Positions 24,480 to 32,145 of a stretch of DNA of 64,000 nucleotides are shown in pieces. The translations under genes and the position numbers were made by a program. A model generated the notes under the pieces. The model made no database searches and was not told where the DNA came from. It saw only the letters and a program-made list of their open reading frames with translations. How positions within the stretch are numbered: position 1 is the stretch's first letter; each line of letters begins with the position of its first letter. The stretch comes from IMCC45349 sp047219225 (GTDB taxonomy: Bacteria; Bacteroidota; Bacteroidia; Flavobacteriales; Flavobacteriaceae): positions 2,852,001-2,916,000 of the forward strand of contig NZ_CP178208.1 in the NCBI RefSeq assembly GCF_047219225.1, given 5' to 3'.

Positions 24480-25415
24480 TTAATATTTTATTAAATAAAT
24501 AAGTCCGTTTGGAGTTTTATTTTTTCTTACCAATTCAAAGAAATCTGGTACTTCGTCAAACGGAATAATATTAGTAATTAATTTGTCGAATATCTTATTT
24601 TTTAAGATGTCTACAGCTAGGAGTTTTCTTTTAAAATAATCAAACTCTTTGCGTTTTTGTATTGGTATTTTTGAGACTTGACTCGCAATGAGTCGTAGTC
24701 TGTTTTTATGAAAATTTTCTCCTAGTTTAAGTGAGGTGTTTGATTTTCCATACCAACTAAGTTCAATAATTTGTCCTTCTTCATTTGCATTATCAATACA
24801 AAATTGTAGCGCTTCTTCATTAGAAGTTGTATTAAAAGCTATATCAAAGCCATTATTATCGTTATAAATTTCAAACCCTAACTCAATTGCTTTTTGTTTT
24901 CGCCATACATTGGTTTCTATAACCTTAACTTCAAAATTATAATGATGTTTAAGTGTTGAGGCTAGGAGGGAACCAATATTTCCAAAGCCACAAACCACAA
25001 TACTATCGGTTTTAGTTACATTACTATCCCAAATAGCATTGATAACCGTTTCCATGTTACTAATTAGTGGAATGCGTGTTAGAGGAAGTTCTTGACAAGA
25101 TTTAAAAATCGCCTTATTATCAACAAAACAGTTGTCTTGATGAGGATGCATAAGGTGTGCCTTTTCTCCATTATTTAAAACACCAGATAAGGCATAACCA
25201 TATTTAATAGGCAAGTCAAAATTTCCTTCCATATGAGGCACTTTCATATACTCTTTTATAGTTTCTGGTATTTTTTTATTTAGCACTAATGTTTCAGTAC
25301 CAAGACTAATCATGGAATACTTACTTATAACTTTAGATTGTGCAGCACTTAAATCAGGAGTATTTTGCAATCTAAGTTCAGTTGTAGTTTGAGTATGCCA
25401 TAAAGATTTTATCAT
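24480..25415 (-). CDS. Zinc-type medium-chain dehydrogenase
   Basis: A 311-residue MDR-superfamily oxidoreductase. The Rossmann loop is IVVCGFGNIGSLLA near residue 140, the N-terminal domain has ISLGTETLVL, a motif typical of the BchC-like/threonine-dehydrogenase-like branch, and an LMHPHQDNCFV segment. The catalytic-zinc Cys of classical alcohol dehydrogenases is not evident at its usual place. It overlaps the reductase upstream by 4 nt and precedes the PTPS-like gene by 4 bp. It probably oxidises or reduces a hydroxyl or carbonyl group of the intermediate made by RibA and the reductase. Confidence 0.85.
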   Translation of the reverse strand: MIKSLWHTQTTTELRLQNTPDLSAAQSKVISKYSMISLGTETLVLNKKIPETIKEYMKVPHMEGNFDLPIKYGYALSGVLNNGEKAHLMHPHQDNCFVDNKAIFKSCQELPLTRIPLISNMETVINAIWDSNVTKTDSIVVCGFGNIGSLLASTLKHHYNFEVKVIETNVWRKQKAIELGFEIYNDNNGFDIAFNTTSNEEALQFCIDNANEEGQIIELSWYGKSNTSLKLGENFHKNRLRLIASQVSKIPIQKRKEFDYFKRKLLAVDILKNKIFDKLITNIIPFDEVPDFFELVRKNKTPNGLIYLIKY

Positions 25416-26362
25416 ACAATACCAGCAGTTATCATAAACGAATTTCCTATTTGAGTCATGTACATATCTTTTAGCTTAAGTGTATCATCTACCAGATTGC
25501 TTTTTGGGAGTTTTACAGCTTTTATACCATCTCCAAACAACATTGGAGATAAATGCAATTGAATAACTTTTGCAAAATTTGTTTCAATAAATGCACTAAG
25601 GGTACTTCCTCCGCCTTCAATTAATATAGATGATATGTTTTCATCTTTACATTTTTTAAGCAAGTCTAGTATTTTCTCCTTTTTTGAAGTGCCTTTAAAA
25701 GCTATAATCTTATCAAAATGATTGGTACAGTCATCATAATTATACTCCGAATCTCTAAGTAAAAAAGTATCGCAATCAGGATTTTTTTGAAGCGAAGAAA
25801 GGTCTTTACATTTATTAGATAAGATTAATCTTTTTGGACTTTTTCCTTCAACATGTCTTACATTTAATAAAGGTTTGTCGTTTATAACTGTTTTACTTCC
25901 AACCAAAATAGCATCAGTAAGTGCACGAAGCCTATGCGCATGAATTAAATTTTCTTCGTTACCAATCCATCTAGAATGTCCTGACGAAGTTGCTAAATAG
26001 CCATCTAATGAGGTTGCAGCATGAATAAAAATATGAGGAACGTCATTATGAAGATGCGACAACACACTTAATGGCCAATAGTTTTGCAAGCAGTCTAAAA
26101 GGGCTTTATCTATATCTTTTTTGACATATAATGATAATTCTTCAAAAGGCGTTTTTATAAGTTTATAGTGAGATAATACACTTAATTTTTCAATGTCATT
26201 ATCTCCTTTTAGTAGCAGTCCAATAATACTAGCATCTAAGTTTGAAGTATCACATATTTCAGAAAATGTATTCCCATCAAATGTCCACCCTAAACTAGTA
26301 TTAGTTACAGACTTGTCCTTTAGAATAAGTAATTCTTGCCAAAGTTTATCACTTATAATCAT
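25412..26362 (-). CDS. Stand-alone RibD-type (diaminopyrimidine) reductase
   Basis: A 316-residue protein. Residues about 115-316 are a RibD C-terminal reductase domain: IFIHAATSLDGYLATSSGHSRW, ILVGSKTVINDKPLLNVR, and the NADPH segment ILIEGGGSTLSAF, ending in LHLSPMLFGDG. The first about 110 residues are not the usual RibD deaminase (no HAE and PCxxC zinc motifs) and match nothing that I recognise. It overlaps both neighbours by 4 nt. Deaminase-free reductases resemble the archaeal/yeast enzymes that act before deamination, so the likely product is a 2,5-diamino-6-ribitylamino-pyrimidinone phosphate. Confidence 0.87.
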   Translation of the reverse strand: MIISDKLWQELLILKDKSVTNTSLGWTFDGNTFSEICDTSNLDASIIGLLLKGDNDIEKLSVLSHYKLIKTPFEELSLYVKKDIDKALLDCLQNYWPLSVLSHLHNDVPHIFIHAATSLDGYLATSSGHSRWIGNEENLIHAHRLRALTDAILVGSKTVINDKPLLNVRHVEGKSPKRLILSNKCKDLSSLQKNPDCDTFLLRDSEYNYDDCTNHFDKIIAFKGTSKKEKILDLLKKCKDENISSILIEGGGSTLSAFIETNFAKVIQLHLSPMLFGDGIKAVKLPKSNLVDDTLKLKDMYMTQIGNSFMITAGIV

Positions 26363-26961
26363 AGTTTTGTCAAAAAATGTCCGAAATGATCTTTTTTAGT
26401 TTTAAGGTAGTCGTAGTTAGTCTCGTTTGGATGCGACTCAATAGGAATTCTTTCGACTACATTAATGACTTTATCATTAAAAAAATCTAATTTATCAGGA
26501 TTGTTTGTTAGTAGTTTTATGTTTTTTACCTTAAAATATTCTAGAATTTTTACAGCATCGTTATATTGTCTTTGGTCTTCTTCAAAACCAAGCATTTTAT
26601 TAGCTTCAGCAGTATTATAGCCTTCATCTTGTAGGCAATAAGCTTTTAACTTATTGATAATCCCAATACCTCTACCTTCTTGTCTTAAATAAATTAGTAT
26701 GCCTGAGTTTTCTTGAATATATTTTAAAGAGCTTTGTAGTTGTTCGCCACATTCACAACGTTTAGATCCAAATAAATCACCTGTCATACATTCCGAATGT
26801 ATTCTAACAGGTAAGTCTTTGCTCCATTGTTTTTTGTCTGTAAATAACACAATATGAGGCATTAAATCTTTGGTTGAATCTGTAAAAGTAGATATCTCAA
26901 AGTTGCCGTAAATTGTTTCTAAATTCACCTGACTTTGCAGTTTTAGTTTTTCCTTTTTCAT
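26359..26961 (-). CDS. ribA: GTP cyclohydrolase II
   Basis: A 200-residue GTP cyclohydrolase II. Zinc ligands are C58, C69 and C71 (ECMTGDLFGSKRCECG); YLRQEGRGIG lies at 91-100, Y108 and the catalytic pair D129 and R131 (EEDQRQY) are present, and TNNPDKL follows. All catalytic residues appear intact. It hydrolyses GTP to 2,5-diamino-6-ribosylamino-pyrimidinone 5'-phosphate, formate and pyrophosphate. Unlike housekeeping RibBA of Bacteroidota, no RibB domain is fused. It is the first gene of the ten-gene operon, with a 4-nt overlap to the reductase, so it is probably a dedicated copy for the pathway. Confidence 0.93.
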   Translation of the reverse strand: MKKEKLKLQSQVNLETIYGNFEISTFTDSTKDLMPHIVLFTDKKQWSKDLPVRIHSECMTGDLFGSKRCECGEQLQSSLKYIQENSGILIYLRQEGRGIGIINKLKAYCLQDEGYNTAEANKMLGFEEDQRQYNDAVKILEYFKVKNIKLLTNNPDKLDFFNDKVINVVERIPIESHPNETNYDYLKTKKDHFGHFLTKL

Positions 26962-27264
26962 CTAGAGTTGATTCTTTTTTCATTAAATAGCAATCCAAAA
27001 TATACTTTTTTTATGTAAAATCAGTATGTTTTTTGAACTAAGTTAGGAATTTAATAGTCGAATTAATTTACAACTATTTACTTAAAATGTAGATTTTTAT
27101 AAGATTTTTTAGCCTTTTCGAGTTTTACTATATAGACTTAGAAATAAGCCATTTGCTGTAATATGAGAAGTTATTATTACTTAAGTTATCCGTGACTTAA
27201 TTTTTATATAGATTGTTAAATAGTTTAGTTTGTGGTATCTAAAGTGTTTTTAAAATTAATTAAA
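26962..27264. other. Intergenic region before the ten-gene operon
   Basis: About 300 AT-rich bases between the sheath gene stop and the ribA ATG. I see no reading frame, strong hairpin or riboswitch. A TATATTTTG on the minus strand near 27002-26994 is one base longer than the -7 consensus and is only a weak promoter candidate. No FMN-riboswitch-like conserved segments were noticed. Confidence 0.4.
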
Positions 27265-28812
27265 TCACGATGATTTTGCCATTTGTTGTTCAAATGTTAA
27301 TACAATGAATTCTGCTGGATGAACAACTGCTACCTTAACAGTTACTCTCATTAACCCTTCTAAAAGATCTTCTGAAGTCATGGTTGTTCCTAAACCACAT
27401 TGTACGCTAAATGCATCTGCAGGAGTAGCACCTTGTAAACCTCCTTGTTTCCATATTCCTGTAAGGAAACTTGAAATCATTGAAATCACACCTTTCCAAG
27501 TATTTGCATCGTTTGGTTCAAATACATAAGCATGTGTTGCTAACTTACAGGACTGTTCTATGAAAGTTATCGTACGTCTTACAGAAATGTACCTCCAATC
27601 TAAACTATTACCATCTAATGTTCTTGCTCCCCAGATTAGTATTCCTAATCCATTAAAAAATCTTATTGCATTAATAGATTTACCAGAAACTGCATCTACA
27701 TTTAAATTTTCTTGTTGACTATTTGATAATTTAATTGGCAAATTAGCTGCTCCTACAATAGATTTATTTGCAGGTGATTGCCATGGACCTACTTCGTTAT
27801 CTGTAGTAGTAATAACACCTGCTATTGCTCCACTTGGTGGTAAGGTATTAGCATCTGAAAGAATACGTTTAACCACTTCTGCATACGTTTTACTTGCATT
27901 GATTAAAGCAACTTGATTTTGGCTAACTGTTAATGCATCTAAATTGCTTATAATTGTAGCTACAGCAGGATTTGGTGCGTCAGCAGGATTTATTAATGCT
28001 TCTAACTGTTTGGTGTCTCCTCCAAATAAATTGGTGTAATCAATATCTGAATTTTGCATTACAGTAGTTTCAATAAATGGATAATACGCTGTCCCATATT
28101 TTAATCCATTTGAACCTGTATTGTTTCTAAATGTCTGAATGTCATTGGTGTATGTGTTTGGGTCTGGATTTCTTCCTCCTATAACATCTAATATGCTTAT
28201 TGCTGTTCCCATTTCTTCATTTTGTAACAGCATTTTTTGCATTAATGTACCGTTATCTGCCACAGAAAGCAAAGTAGCTTCTGGACAGATATACATGGTT
28301 GGTTCTTCTTCATTTTTTAATAACTCTAATCCATTAGTTAAATCCTTTAATTGTACGTTTAGATTAATAATCTGATCTCCTGGAGTCATTGGTTTTCCTG
28401 ATGGAGCTCCATACGACCCAACAGATACTATATAAGCATCGCTACCACCATTTTCAAAAAATAACTTAATACTATTATATAAATGATAAATAGTATTAGC
28501 ATCTGGAACAATAGAATAATAATCGCCTTCTATTTCCATAAAATTTCCTTTTTCTGGAAGACTTTTTTGTTTTACCAAATAGTATTCTGGATTGTATTGT
28601 TTGTTTTTGTCTGGATAACAGTAAATAGCTTGAAACTCAGAAAAAGATGTTATTTTTTGAGGAACATTCAAATAAGATTTTCCTTCATAAGATGCCTGAG
28701 GTGTGTAACCTATAAAAGCTGGAACAGCTGTTGCTACAGGTACTACAGTATTTCCAAAAGCATTTATTTCATTAATGTAAACACCTGGTGTTTTAATGCT
28801 TGCTAAATTCAT
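27265..28812 (-). CDS. Contractile-tail sheath protein (orphan)
   Basis: A 515-residue phage-tail/contractile-injection sheath protein. The N-terminus has the family start IKTPGVYINEINAFGNTVVPV and PAFIGYTPQ. The conserved C-terminal half has INAIRFFNGLGILIWGART, YISVRRTITFIEQS, FEPNDANTWKGV and a final VHPAEFIVLTFEQQ. The length suits sheath proteins of extracellular contractile systems and related particles in Bacteroidota. No tube, baseplate, spike, or AAA+ gene lies next to it, so the apparatus must be elsewhere or this is a spare. It has its own TACGTA promoter module. A possible associated protein lies at 15114. Confidence 0.92.
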   Translation of the reverse strand: MNLASIKTPGVYINEINAFGNTVVPVATAVPAFIGYTPQASYEGKSYLNVPQKITSFSEFQAIYCYPDKNKQYNPEYYLVKQKSLPEKGNFMEIEGDYYSIVPDANTIYHLYNSIKLFFENGGSDAYIVSVGSYGAPSGKPMTPGDQIINLNVQLKDLTNGLELLKNEEEPTMYICPEATLLSVADNGTLMQKMLLQNEEMGTAISILDVIGGRNPDPNTYTNDIQTFRNNTGSNGLKYGTAYYPFIETTVMQNSDIDYTNLFGGDTKQLEALINPADAPNPAVATIISNLDALTVSQNQVALINASKTYAEVVKRILSDANTLPPSGAIAGVITTTDNEVGPWQSPANKSIVGAANLPIKLSNSQQENLNVDAVSGKSINAIRFFNGLGILIWGARTLDGNSLDWRYISVRRTITFIEQSCKLATHAYVFEPNDANTWKGVISMISSFLTGIWKQGGLQGATPADAFSVQCGLGTTMTSEDLLEGLMRVTVKVAVVHPAEFIVLTFEQQMAKSS

Positions 28813-28868
28813 AATCGGTTCGTTGTATTAATTTAAACACATTTTTATGGCTTATATAAAGTGCTAAA

Positions 28869-28915
28869 CGAAGTTAATGTTTTTGAGTAATAGAATCAAT
28901 ACGTATAAATACGTG
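28869..28915 (-). promoter_or_regulatory. TACGTA promoter module of the sheath gene
   Basis: Minus strand: box CACGTATTTATACGTA (28915-28900), TTG (28899-28897), 20 bp, TAACTTCG (28876-28869). Leader to the ATG at 28812 about 50 nt. One base of the box differs from the T9SS-gene copy. Confidence 0.7.
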
Positions 28916-28980
28916 TTTATTGTTGAATAAAGTCAATCAAAACCATCTAATTTCCGTTTCTTTGTATGGTAATTTTACTT

Positions 28981-29553
28981 ATGAAAGATATAAGAGCTTA
29001 TATAGAAGAAACTGTTGATATTGGTGAAGATGATTGGCGTTTTTTTGCTTCAAAATTGATAAAGCGTACGTTTAATAAAAAAGAGATTATTCTTGATATA
29101 AAAAAGGTAGAACCTTATTTGTCATTTATTGAAAGTGGTATTGTAAGATTATTAATTCCGCATGAAGCACCTGAAAAGGAGCTTACTTTTGGCTTTTGTT
29201 TTACCAACGAGTATGTAAGCGCTTACGATTCATTTTTAACCCAAACACCTTCAACTTACCAGTTACAAGCATTAACAAACACTGTTATGTGGAGTATTAC
29301 TCATAAAGATTTGCAAGAGGTATATAATAAAACCAAAATAGGTAATGTTGTAGGACGTTTATCGTCAGAGCGTTTATTTATATTAAAATCAAAAAGAGAG
29401 TTATCCTTACTTACCGAAACAGCAGAGGAGCGTTACCTTAATTTGTTTAAAGAACGTCCACAATTAATACAAAAAATACCATTAAAATACATTGCTTCTT
29501 ATATTGGTGTAACAGCACAAGCACTAAGTCGAATTAGAAAGCGCATTTCTTAA
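28981..29553 (+). CDS. Crp/Fnr-family transcriptional regulator
   Basis: A 190-residue regulator from ATG 28981 (MKDIRAYI); an in-frame ATG at 28966 would add five residues, but homologues that I know begin at the MKD position. Residues 1-115 form the cyclic-nucleotide-binding-type jelly roll without the RxE/S phosphate-binding cassette of true CRP. A helix spans 116-140, and the end (IPLKYIASYIGVTAQALSRIRKRI) is the DNA-reading helix-turn-helix. No Cys cluster for Fe-S. It is 57 bp ahead of the desaturase gene and may control it. Confidence 0.9.
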   Translation: MKDIRAYIEETVDIGEDDWRFFASKLIKRTFNKKEIILDIKKVEPYLSFIESGIVRLLIPHEAPEKELTFGFCFTNEYVSAYDSFLTQTPSTYQLQALTNTVMWSITHKDLQEVYNKTKIGNVVGRLSSERLFILKSKRELSLLTETAEERYLNLFKERPQLIQKIPLKYIASYIGVTAQALSRIRKRIS

Positions 29554-29554
29554 C

Positions 29555-29583
29555 TTGGGTTCATTTTTTTTGTCTGAATTTTG
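29555..29583 (+). promoter_or_regulatory. Candidate promoter of the desaturase gene
   Basis: TTG at 29555-29557, 18 bp, GAATTTTG at 29576-29583; this -7 differs from TAnnTTTG at the first base. The transcript would start just before the 29593-29610 palindrome. Confidence 0.4.
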
Positions 29584-29592
29584 TTAGTTATT

Positions 29593-29610
29593 GCGCCAAA
29601 ACTTTGGCGC
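29593..29610 (+). promoter_or_regulatory. Perfect palindrome directly before the desaturase start codon
   Basis: GCGCCAAA-AC-TTTGGCGC, two perfect 8-base arms around a 2-base centre, ends at the base before the ATG at 29611. It is unusually GC-rich for the region. It could be a repressor operator or an RNA hairpin that hides the start. Confidence 0.6.
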
Positions 29611-30339
29611 ATGAAAGTCGTATTATTTGTAACCATTTTATGGTATTCTGGATTGTTTTTTCAAACCTTTTTTTTACATCGTTATGCAGCACATCAAGTG
29701 TTTACGATGTCTAAATTAAGTGAAAGGGTATGTTTTGTATTAACATGGTTATGCCAAGGTTCTAACTATTTAAGTGCTTATGGATATGGTGTCATGCATC
29801 GAATGCATCATGCTTACGCAGATACAGAGAAGGATCCGCATTCTCCTAAATACGATAAAAATTTGCTAGCAATGATGTGGCGTACAAAAAATACCTATCA
29901 AGATATTAATAAAAAACGTGTTGAAGTAGATGCAAAATTTACTAAAAATGTACCACAATGGGAACGCTTTGATGCCTTTGCTAGCTCACGTATATCAAGA
30001 TTAACTTGGGCAGCATTATACACTACTTTTTTTGCTGTTTTTGCAACCGCTTGGTGGCAATGGTTATTATTACCAATTGCTTTTTTAATGGCACCAATAC
30101 ATGGTGTGATTATTAATTGGTTTGCACATATTTATGGTTATGTTAATTTTAAAGTAAGTGATACCTCTAAAAACTTATTACCATTTGATTTTTTAATGAT
30201 GGGAGAGGGTTATCATAATAACCATCACAAACATGGTGGACGTGCTAATTTTGGAGTGCGTTGGCACGAAATAGATATTACTTATTGTATTATGGTAGTA
30301 CTAGAGAAAGTTGGTGTTATTAAAATTAAACGCGCTTAA
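29611..30339 (+). CDS. Membrane fatty-acid (acyl-CoA/acyl-lipid) desaturase
   Basis: A 242-residue di-iron desaturase. Three histidine boxes are seen: HRYAAH, HRMHH and HNNHH (in EGYHNNHHKHG), with four membrane segments around them. It introduces a double bond into membrane-lipid acyl chains. I start at ATG 29611, since the upstream extension would need a TTG start and runs through the palindrome. The Crp-type regulator precedes it, and the palindrome at 29593-29610 suggests dedicated control, perhaps by temperature or oxygen; that is inference. It is followed by a large palindromic repeat. Confidence 0.92.
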   Translation: MKVVLFVTILWYSGLFFQTFFLHRYAAHQVFTMSKLSERVCFVLTWLCQGSNYLSAYGYGVMHRMHHAYADTEKDPHSPKYDKNLLAMMWRTKNTYQDINKKRVEVDAKFTKNVPQWERFDAFASSRISRLTWAALYTTFFAVFATAWWQWLLLPIAFLMAPIHGVIINWFAHIYGYVNFKVSDTSKNLLPFDFLMMGEGYHNNHHKHGGRANFGVRWHEIDITYCIMVVLEKVGVIKIKRA

Positions 30340-30343
30340 TTTT

Positions 30344-30420
30344 AGGAAGTTCGTTTAACGGTTAGTATATGAAGCGTAGCCTGCCGATAGGCGGCTATGA
30401 TTTTATATACAGTGTTATCT
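30344..30420. repeat. Large imperfect palindromic repeat, copy 2
   Basis: Starts AGGAAGTTCGTTTAACGGTT and ends TATATACAGTGTTAT. The arms TAACGGTTAGTATATGAAGC and the complement of TTTTATATACAGTGTTA pair imperfectly, with GTAGCC / GGCTAT inside and a small apical hairpin GCCTGCCGATAGGC. It abuts the 3' end of the minus-strand gene 30426-31490, as copy 1 does for 6081-7127. Confidence 0.6.
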
Positions 30421-30425
30421 ACTTT

Positions 30426-31490
30426 TTATTCATCTTTTGGTTTAGGAACATTCAAATGGGGTAATTCACATCCCTTTTCTTTCGAAATGAGGTAATGAGA
30501 CCATTTTTCAATTTCTTGTTCTCCATAAATAATCATTCTAACTGGAATATCCTTAGCATCCATATCACCTAACACATAGGTTCTTAGATGTTCAGGAATA
30601 TTTTCGTAAGCAACTTTCAGTAAATCCTTTAGTCTTACAGTTGGATTTTCGATATACTCTTCATAAACCTCTCGGCAAATCTCAGAAGTTGTTTTATCTC
30701 CATTTAGTTGAGAAATAATGTCATTAATCTCGCTTAATTTTTCTTCTATATTGGCAGAATATTGACAAGTACCTACGGTACATTTTCCAAATCCGTATAT
30801 GTGAACTGTGGAATCTTCAGGTATTTCCGTTGATATTGTCCCATCTTTTACTTGTGACGTAAATTCATCAATTGAAACAAGTTCAGGTTTTTCAATTCCA
30901 GAAATCTGAATTCGAGAATCTGCAAAGACGTTTATATTGATAAGATTATAATTTAAATCATCATTTTTTTGAAATCCATGAAAACTATCTCCTTTATGTT
31001 TTGGTGAAAAATAGTTTTCAGGATCTTCTGTCCTAACAGGTTTCCCATTCGCCATTCCCAACAAAGAAACATTAGTCTTTCCAACTTTTTTTGTGGTTGT
31101 TCCGAAACAGTTATAAAGATTCTTTAACTCAGGATTTAAATCTTTAACTACCTCTTTTATATGTTCAAAATATGATTCTTTATCAAAAAGCCATTCCCCA
31201 TTTTTTACAGTCCAACTTCCTAAATGATGTATAGAAAGTTGTTTTCCATTAGGGATTTTTGGAGAAACCCAACCTGAATTTAATTTCTTCTTAAACAACT
31301 CCAAATCGACCATTTCCCAACAATCAACAAGTCCATCTTCGAATACTTGAAGATTAATAAAGAAATGGCTTCCCCCATTATTTATTACTCCAGGAACGAA
31401 TCGCCCTTGTAAAACTCTGGTTCTTTCAATTTTGGGAAATGACTCAAACTTCAAAGTGCCCTCTTTTTTATTTCTTCCAAATAATTTCAT
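30426..31490 (-). CDS. Hypothetical protein with two copies of an unknown domain
   Basis: A 354-residue cytoplasmic-looking protein without signal peptide. Two halves look alike: residues about 45-95 (FINLQVFEDGLVDCWEMVDL ... SIHHLGSWTV) and about 185-240 (LININVFADSRIQISGIEKP ... VHIYGFGKCTV). Both follow the plan strand, acidic turn, F-helix, IP-strand, G-x-x-TV strand, so the domain is duplicated. The C-terminal 110 residues are a separate charged helical region. I recognise no catalytic motif. It has a TACGTA promoter module and ends at a palindromic repeat, which suggests an accessory gene. Confidence 0.75.
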   Translation of the reverse strand: MKLFGRNKKEGTLKFESFPKIERTRVLQGRFVPGVINNGGSHFFINLQVFEDGLVDCWEMVDLELFKKKLNSGWVSPKIPNGKQLSIHHLGSWTVKNGEWLFDKESYFEHIKEVVKDLNPELKNLYNCFGTTTKKVGKTNVSLLGMANGKPVRTEDPENYFSPKHKGDSFHGFQKNDDLNYNLININVFADSRIQISGIEKPELVSIDEFTSQVKDGTISTEIPEDSTVHIYGFGKCTVGTCQYSANIEEKLSEINDIISQLNGDKTTSEICREVYEEYIENPTVRLKDLLKVAYENIPEHLRTYVLGDMDAKDIPVRMIIYGEQEIEKWSHYLISKEKGCELPHLNVPKPKDE

Positions 31491-31553
31491 TCAGGTAATT
31501 GTAGATAATGTATTTATATAAACACGTTTTAATTGTTTATATAAATTGTTAAA

Positions 31554-31600
31554 CGAAGTTAGCCTTTTTGAGTAAGAAAATCAATACGTATTTCTACGTA
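31554..31600 (-). promoter_or_regulatory. TACGTA promoter module of the duplicated-domain gene
   Basis: Minus strand: box TACGTAGAAATACGTA (31600-31585), TTG (31584-31582), 20 bp, TAACTTCG (31561-31554); leader about 57 nt to 31490. The stop codon TAG of the upstream acetyltransferase (31596-31594) lies inside the box. Confidence 0.7.
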
Positions 31601-32130
31601 GTTTTTGTGTTTTTAGTAAAAGGATTATTCATTTTATAAATCACTCCATCATTGCCATCAAAGTCAAAGTTTTTAGCGTGAGCAAGTCCAATTTTTTCTA
31701 ATACTTTAATGGAGGCTTTGTTTTCTGTCATGGCGCGACCAACAATAGTTTTGATGTTATGTGTTTTAAAACCTAAGTCAATACAGGCTTTAGCAGCTTC
31801 GGTAGCATAACCTTTGTGCCAATGGTTTTTAAAAAAGCGATAGCCTATATCATATTCATCAAGTTCTGAAGTATATTTAATACCACACCAACCAATAAAC
31901 GCTTGTGTAGATTTTAAAATAACTACCCAACGACCAACACCATTATTTTTATAATCACTATAGTTTTCTAGAAATTGTTTGGCGCTATCTATACTTTTAA
32001 AAGGCACATCGCCAGTGTATTTCATCACTTCAGGATCAAGATTAAGCATGTAGAAGTTTTTGGCATCCAATGCTGTTAATTCTCTTAAGTACAAACGTTC
32101 TGTCTCTAATATGTAATTAGTGTTTTTCAA
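31594..32130 (-). CDS. GNAT acetyltransferase, RimJ/RimL-like
   Basis: A 178-residue N-acetyltransferase. It starts LETERLYLRELTALDAKNFY, has FIGWCGIKY, the pair DIGYRFFKNHWHKGYATEAA (acetyl-CoA pyrophosphate loop), and NKASIKVLEKIGL near the end, all typical of the RimJ/RimL GNAT branch that modifies protein N-termini, amines or antibiotics. The substrate is unknown. It is downstream of the MFS pump by 15 bp on the same strand, so the two may be one transcript. Its 3' end overlaps a TACGTA box. Confidence 0.88.
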   Translation of the reverse strand: MKNTNYILETERLYLRELTALDAKNFYMLNLDPEVMKYTGDVPFKSIDSAKQFLENYSDYKNNGVGRWVVILKSTQAFIGWCGIKYTSELDEYDIGYRFFKNHWHKGYATEAAKACIDLGFKTHNIKTIVGRAMTENKASIKVLEKIGLAHAKNFDFDGNDGVIYKMNNPFTKNTKTT

Positions 32131-32145
32131 TACTTAATGAGTGCA

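Noticed and set aside
26359..26961. Housekeeping riboflavin operon
   Set aside because: ribB, ribH, ribE and a fused ribD are absent, and the remaining operon genes act on lipids and glycans.
27265..28812. Prophage or complete contractile injection cluster
   Set aside because: Only the sheath gene is present; the flanks are the pteridine-like operon and a Crp-type regulator, with no other phage gene, integrase or att site.
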